Shown: piece by piece, positions 5,148-6,979 of the stretch
How the letters are laid out: the number at the start of each line of letters is the position of its first letter
Numbering within the stretch: the stretch's first letter is position 1
Assembly (NCBI GenBank): GCA_937916185.1
Contig: CALGGD010000375.1
Span: 1-6,979 of the forward strand
Source: an uncultured Oxalobacter sp.
GTDB taxonomy: Bacteria; Pseudomonadota; Gammaproteobacteria; Burkholderiales; Burkholderiaceae_D
Reading direction: 5' to 3'
DNA length: 6,979 nt
Notes under the pieces: model-generated
The model's database searches: none
The model's input: the letters and a program-made list of their open reading frames with translations, nothing else
Told to the model about the DNA's origin: nothing
Made by a program: the position numbers and the translations under genes

Positions 5148-6596
5148 TTACCGGCTGTTTTTATCCAGCAGGGACATTTTCATCTGGTAGTAAGTTTCTG
5201 TCATCGCCAGATAATGCCGGTGTGGATATTCAAAACGCAGTTCTTCTGGCCAGACCTTGTTGTTCAGCTGGTCTGTGACATAGGCCTTGATTTCATCCAG
5301 TGAAGGCCGTTGGTAAACCAGTCTGCCATCCTTGAAAATTGGAATCTGCAAGGCAACCGCACGGCAGTTCTCAAAGGCATTCCGTTTCCAAGGGGCTGTT
5401 GGATCAATGTAAGGAACGGGTTTTGAGAAATCCAGGATTTCATCATAGCCTGCAATCAGGTCTGCAACAGCATAACCTTCTTCGTTGAAGATGCGGTAAA
5501 CCTGTTTCAGCCCGGGATTCGTGATTTTTTCAGGGTTTTCTGAAATCTTGATTTTTGGTTTGAAAGAACCGTTCTCGGCAATGGCAACCAGTTTATAGAC
5601 AGCCCCAAAAACCGGATCGTCTTTTGATGTAATCAGCCGTTCACCGACACCGAAGCTGTCAATGGCACTGTCTTGGTTCAGCAGGGAGGTGATGGTGTAT
5701 TCATCCAGACTGTTGGAAACGATGATCCGGCAGTCGAAGAGACCGGCATCATCCAGCATTTCACGGGAGCGTTTCGACAGATAGGCAAGGTCTCCACTGT
5801 CGATGCGGATGGCTTTCAGGCGTTTTCCAAGCGGTTCAAGTACTTCTTTTGCCGTCCTGATGGCATTCGGAATACCACTTTTCAGGACATTGTAAGTATC
5901 GACTAGCAGGACGGTATTGTCAGGGTATGTCTTCGCATATCTGCTGAAAGCGGTGAATTCATCAGGGAATCCCATGACCCAGCTGTGTGCCATTGTGCCG
6001 ACAGCCGGAATCCCGAACAGTTGACTTGCCATGATGGTTGCAGTGCCTGCTGCACCACCGATATAGGCGGCACGGGCACCATAGACGGCGGCATCCATGT
6101 TGTGCGCACGTCTGGCACCCATATCCGACACCGGACGGCCATTAGCAGCACGGACAATACGGCTCGTCTTGGTGGCGATGAGTGATTGATGGTTGAAATG
6201 AAGCAGCAGGGATGTTTCGACAATCTGCGCATCAATCATAGGGGCTACTACCGTGATGACGGGTTCATTCGGGTAAATCACCGTCCCTTCAGGGAAAGCA
6301 TAAAGGTCACCCTTGAACGAAAAGCCCTGAAGATAATCCAGGAAATCTTCACCGAACAGGTTCAGTGACCGCAGATAGGCGATATCTGTTCCTTCAAAAT
6401 GCAGGTGCTCGATATAGTCGATGATCTGTTCCAGTCCCCCGGCAATGGCATAGCCGCCACCATCAGGATTCTTGCGGTAAAACACATCAAATGCCACTTT
6501 GGTGTTCCAGTCGCATTCCTTGAAGTAACCATAACCCATGGTCAGTTCATACAGGTCCATGACCATGGCAGGATTTCTTGGGTCGTTCAGTTTCAT
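5148..6596 (-). CDS. pncB: Nicotinate phosphoribosyltransferase (long, PncB2/YueK-like class)
   Basis: A 482-aa cytoplasmic enzyme joining nicotinate and PRPP to give nicotinate mononucleotide, coupled to ATP hydrolysis in this family; it is the Preiss-Handler entry to NAD. Visible family motifs in order are DLYELTM (14-20), the basic GARRAHNMDAA (160-170), the Gly-rich YIGGAAGTATIMA (178-190), GTMAHSW (200-206), DTYNVLKSG (233-241), IRIDSGDL (263-270), VSNSLDEY (293-300) and FGVGERL (315-321). His204 in GTxAHS corresponds to the histidine that is phosphorylated in characterised members. The length fits the roughly 480-490 aa class and not the 400-aa E. coli PncB type. All core motifs are present, so it looks intact. 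The start at 6596 overlaps the upstream stop as ATGA with only a weak AAGAGA ribosome site, so translation probably depends on coupling to the nicotinamidase gene. Confidence 0.95.
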   Translation of the reverse strand: MKLNDPRNPAMVMDLYELTMGYGYFKECDWNTKVAFDVFYRKNPDGGGYAIAGGLEQIIDYIEHLHFEGTDIAYLRSLNLFGEDFLDYLQGFSFKGDLYAFPEGTVIYPNEPVITVVAPMIDAQIVETSLLLHFNHQSLIATKTSRIVRAANGRPVSDMGARRAHNMDAAVYGARAAYIGGAAGTATIMASQLFGIPAVGTMAHSWVMGFPDEFTAFSRYAKTYPDNTVLLVDTYNVLKSGIPNAIRTAKEVLEPLGKRLKAIRIDSGDLAYLSKRSREMLDDAGLFDCRIIVSNSLDEYTITSLLNQDSAIDSFGVGERLITSKDDPVFGAVYKLVAIAENGSFKPKIKISENPEKITNPGLKQVYRIFNEEGYAVADLIAGYDEILDFSKPVPYIDPTAPWKRNAFENCRAVALQIPIFKDGRLVYQRPSLDEIKAYVTDQLNNKVWPEELRFEYPHRHYLAMTETYYQMKMSLLDKNSR

Positions 6597-6979
6597 GGTT
6601 GAGTCTCTTGGATAATAGCAATCTGGCAGGATTCCATGGTTGCCAGAGCTGCTTGGTGGTTGGCGGGGGATGTCCCTGCGCAGCAGTCGGCATCGACAGA
6701 AATATCGGCATCCAGCAGGACCATTTTAGCAGCAACCGCATTGGATACCACGCAGATATCCGTGCAGAGTCCAATGAATTCGACAGCTTCAGGTTGGGTT
6801 TCCTTCAGATAAGCTGTCAATGTCTCACTGCCGAAAGTCGGTTTTTCAAAAGTGCGGTAAGAGGCACCTTCCAGGGCTTCTTCCACCATAGGATGCAGTT
6901 CCCAGCCCGGTGTGCCCTTGATGCAGTGGGGAACCGGCAGCTTCTGGCCTTCTTGGGTTGCCAGGTAATCTTTGCCATG
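6593..6979 (-). CDS. pncA: Nicotinamidase / isochorismatase-family cysteine hydrolase, N-terminus beyond window
   Basis: The frame is open to the window end, so 128 residues are visible and roughly 50-60 N-terminal ones are missing, including the catalytic Asp. The ATG at 6889 is internal: the 30 codons before it are clearly conserved family sequence (NYL-like DYLATQEG, then LPVPHCIKGTPGW). Seen in the fragment: His1 and His18, which fit the metal-binding histidines of nicotinamidases, Lys46 in FEKPTFGS (catalytic Lys) and Cys76 in GLCTDICVVSNA (catalytic nucleophile), then DCCAGTSPANH. The family hydrolyses nicotinamide to nicotinate and ammonia. The neighbour, overlapping by ATGA, uses nicotinate, which makes nicotinamidase far more likely than isochorismatase. 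The promoter lies outside the window. The pair is a two-step NAD salvage operon. Confidence 0.88.
   Translation of the reverse strand, partial: HGKDYLATQEGQKLPVPHCIKGTPGWELHPMVEEALEGASYRTFEKPTFGSETLTAYLKETQPEAVEFIGLCTDICVVSNAVAAKMVLLDADISVDADCCAGTSPANHQAALATMESCQIAIIQETQP

Noticed and set aside
5903..6235. 110-aa - strand frame within pncB
   Set aside because: It is in another frame of an intact, motif-complete pncB, so a shadow.
6593..6889. Nicotinamidase starting at the ATG at 6889
   Set aside because: The 30 upstream codons in frame encode conserved family sequence, including a metal-binding His, so this ATG is internal.

Overview
This 7.0 kb window looks like proteobacterial chromosome of medium GC. 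The codon style, the TTATCCACA-type DnaA boxes and the class of nicotinate phosphoribosyltransferase would suit a betaproteobacterium such as an Oxalobacter relative. That taxonomic guess is low confidence, because no rRNA or strong marker gene is present. No transposase, integrase, CRISPR array, tRNA or rRNA was seen.

Layout: (1) Positions 1-971 hold the 3' part of an unrecognised, helix-rich protein on the + strand, closed by a probable terminator. (2) Positions 972-1634 are a gene-free, AT-rich stretch. It holds four good DnaA boxes, an 18-bp direct repeat built around two of them, a 60-bp block that is 52/60 A+T, and two copies of a TTGCCTA-A5-TAGGCAA palindrome. It resembles a replication origin or a DnaA-binding locus, although dnaA is not in view. 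(3) Positions 1635-2633 encode an unrecognised cytoplasmic protein whose two halves look alike (YbjN-like by eye). (4) Positions 2634-2798 are intergenic, with a hairpin, weak DnaA-like sites and a third palindrome copy just before a small unknown gene (2799-3140). (5) Positions 3201-4787 encode an exported Sel1-repeat protein with an internal 37-residue duplication. Its stop codon overlaps the start of a 75-aa protein (4780-5007). (6) On the - strand, converging on the rest, a nicotinamidase (cut by the window end) and a nicotinate phosphoribosyltransferase overlap by ATGA.

The one clear pathway is NAD salvage: PncA deamidates nicotinamide to nicotinate, and PncB converts nicotinate to nicotinate mononucleotide. 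The + strand genes are mostly orphans. The Sel1 protein and its coupled 75-aa neighbour form the most likely functional pair among them. The most interesting non-coding signal is the combination of DnaA boxes, AT-rich block and recurrent palindromes in 1030-1515.
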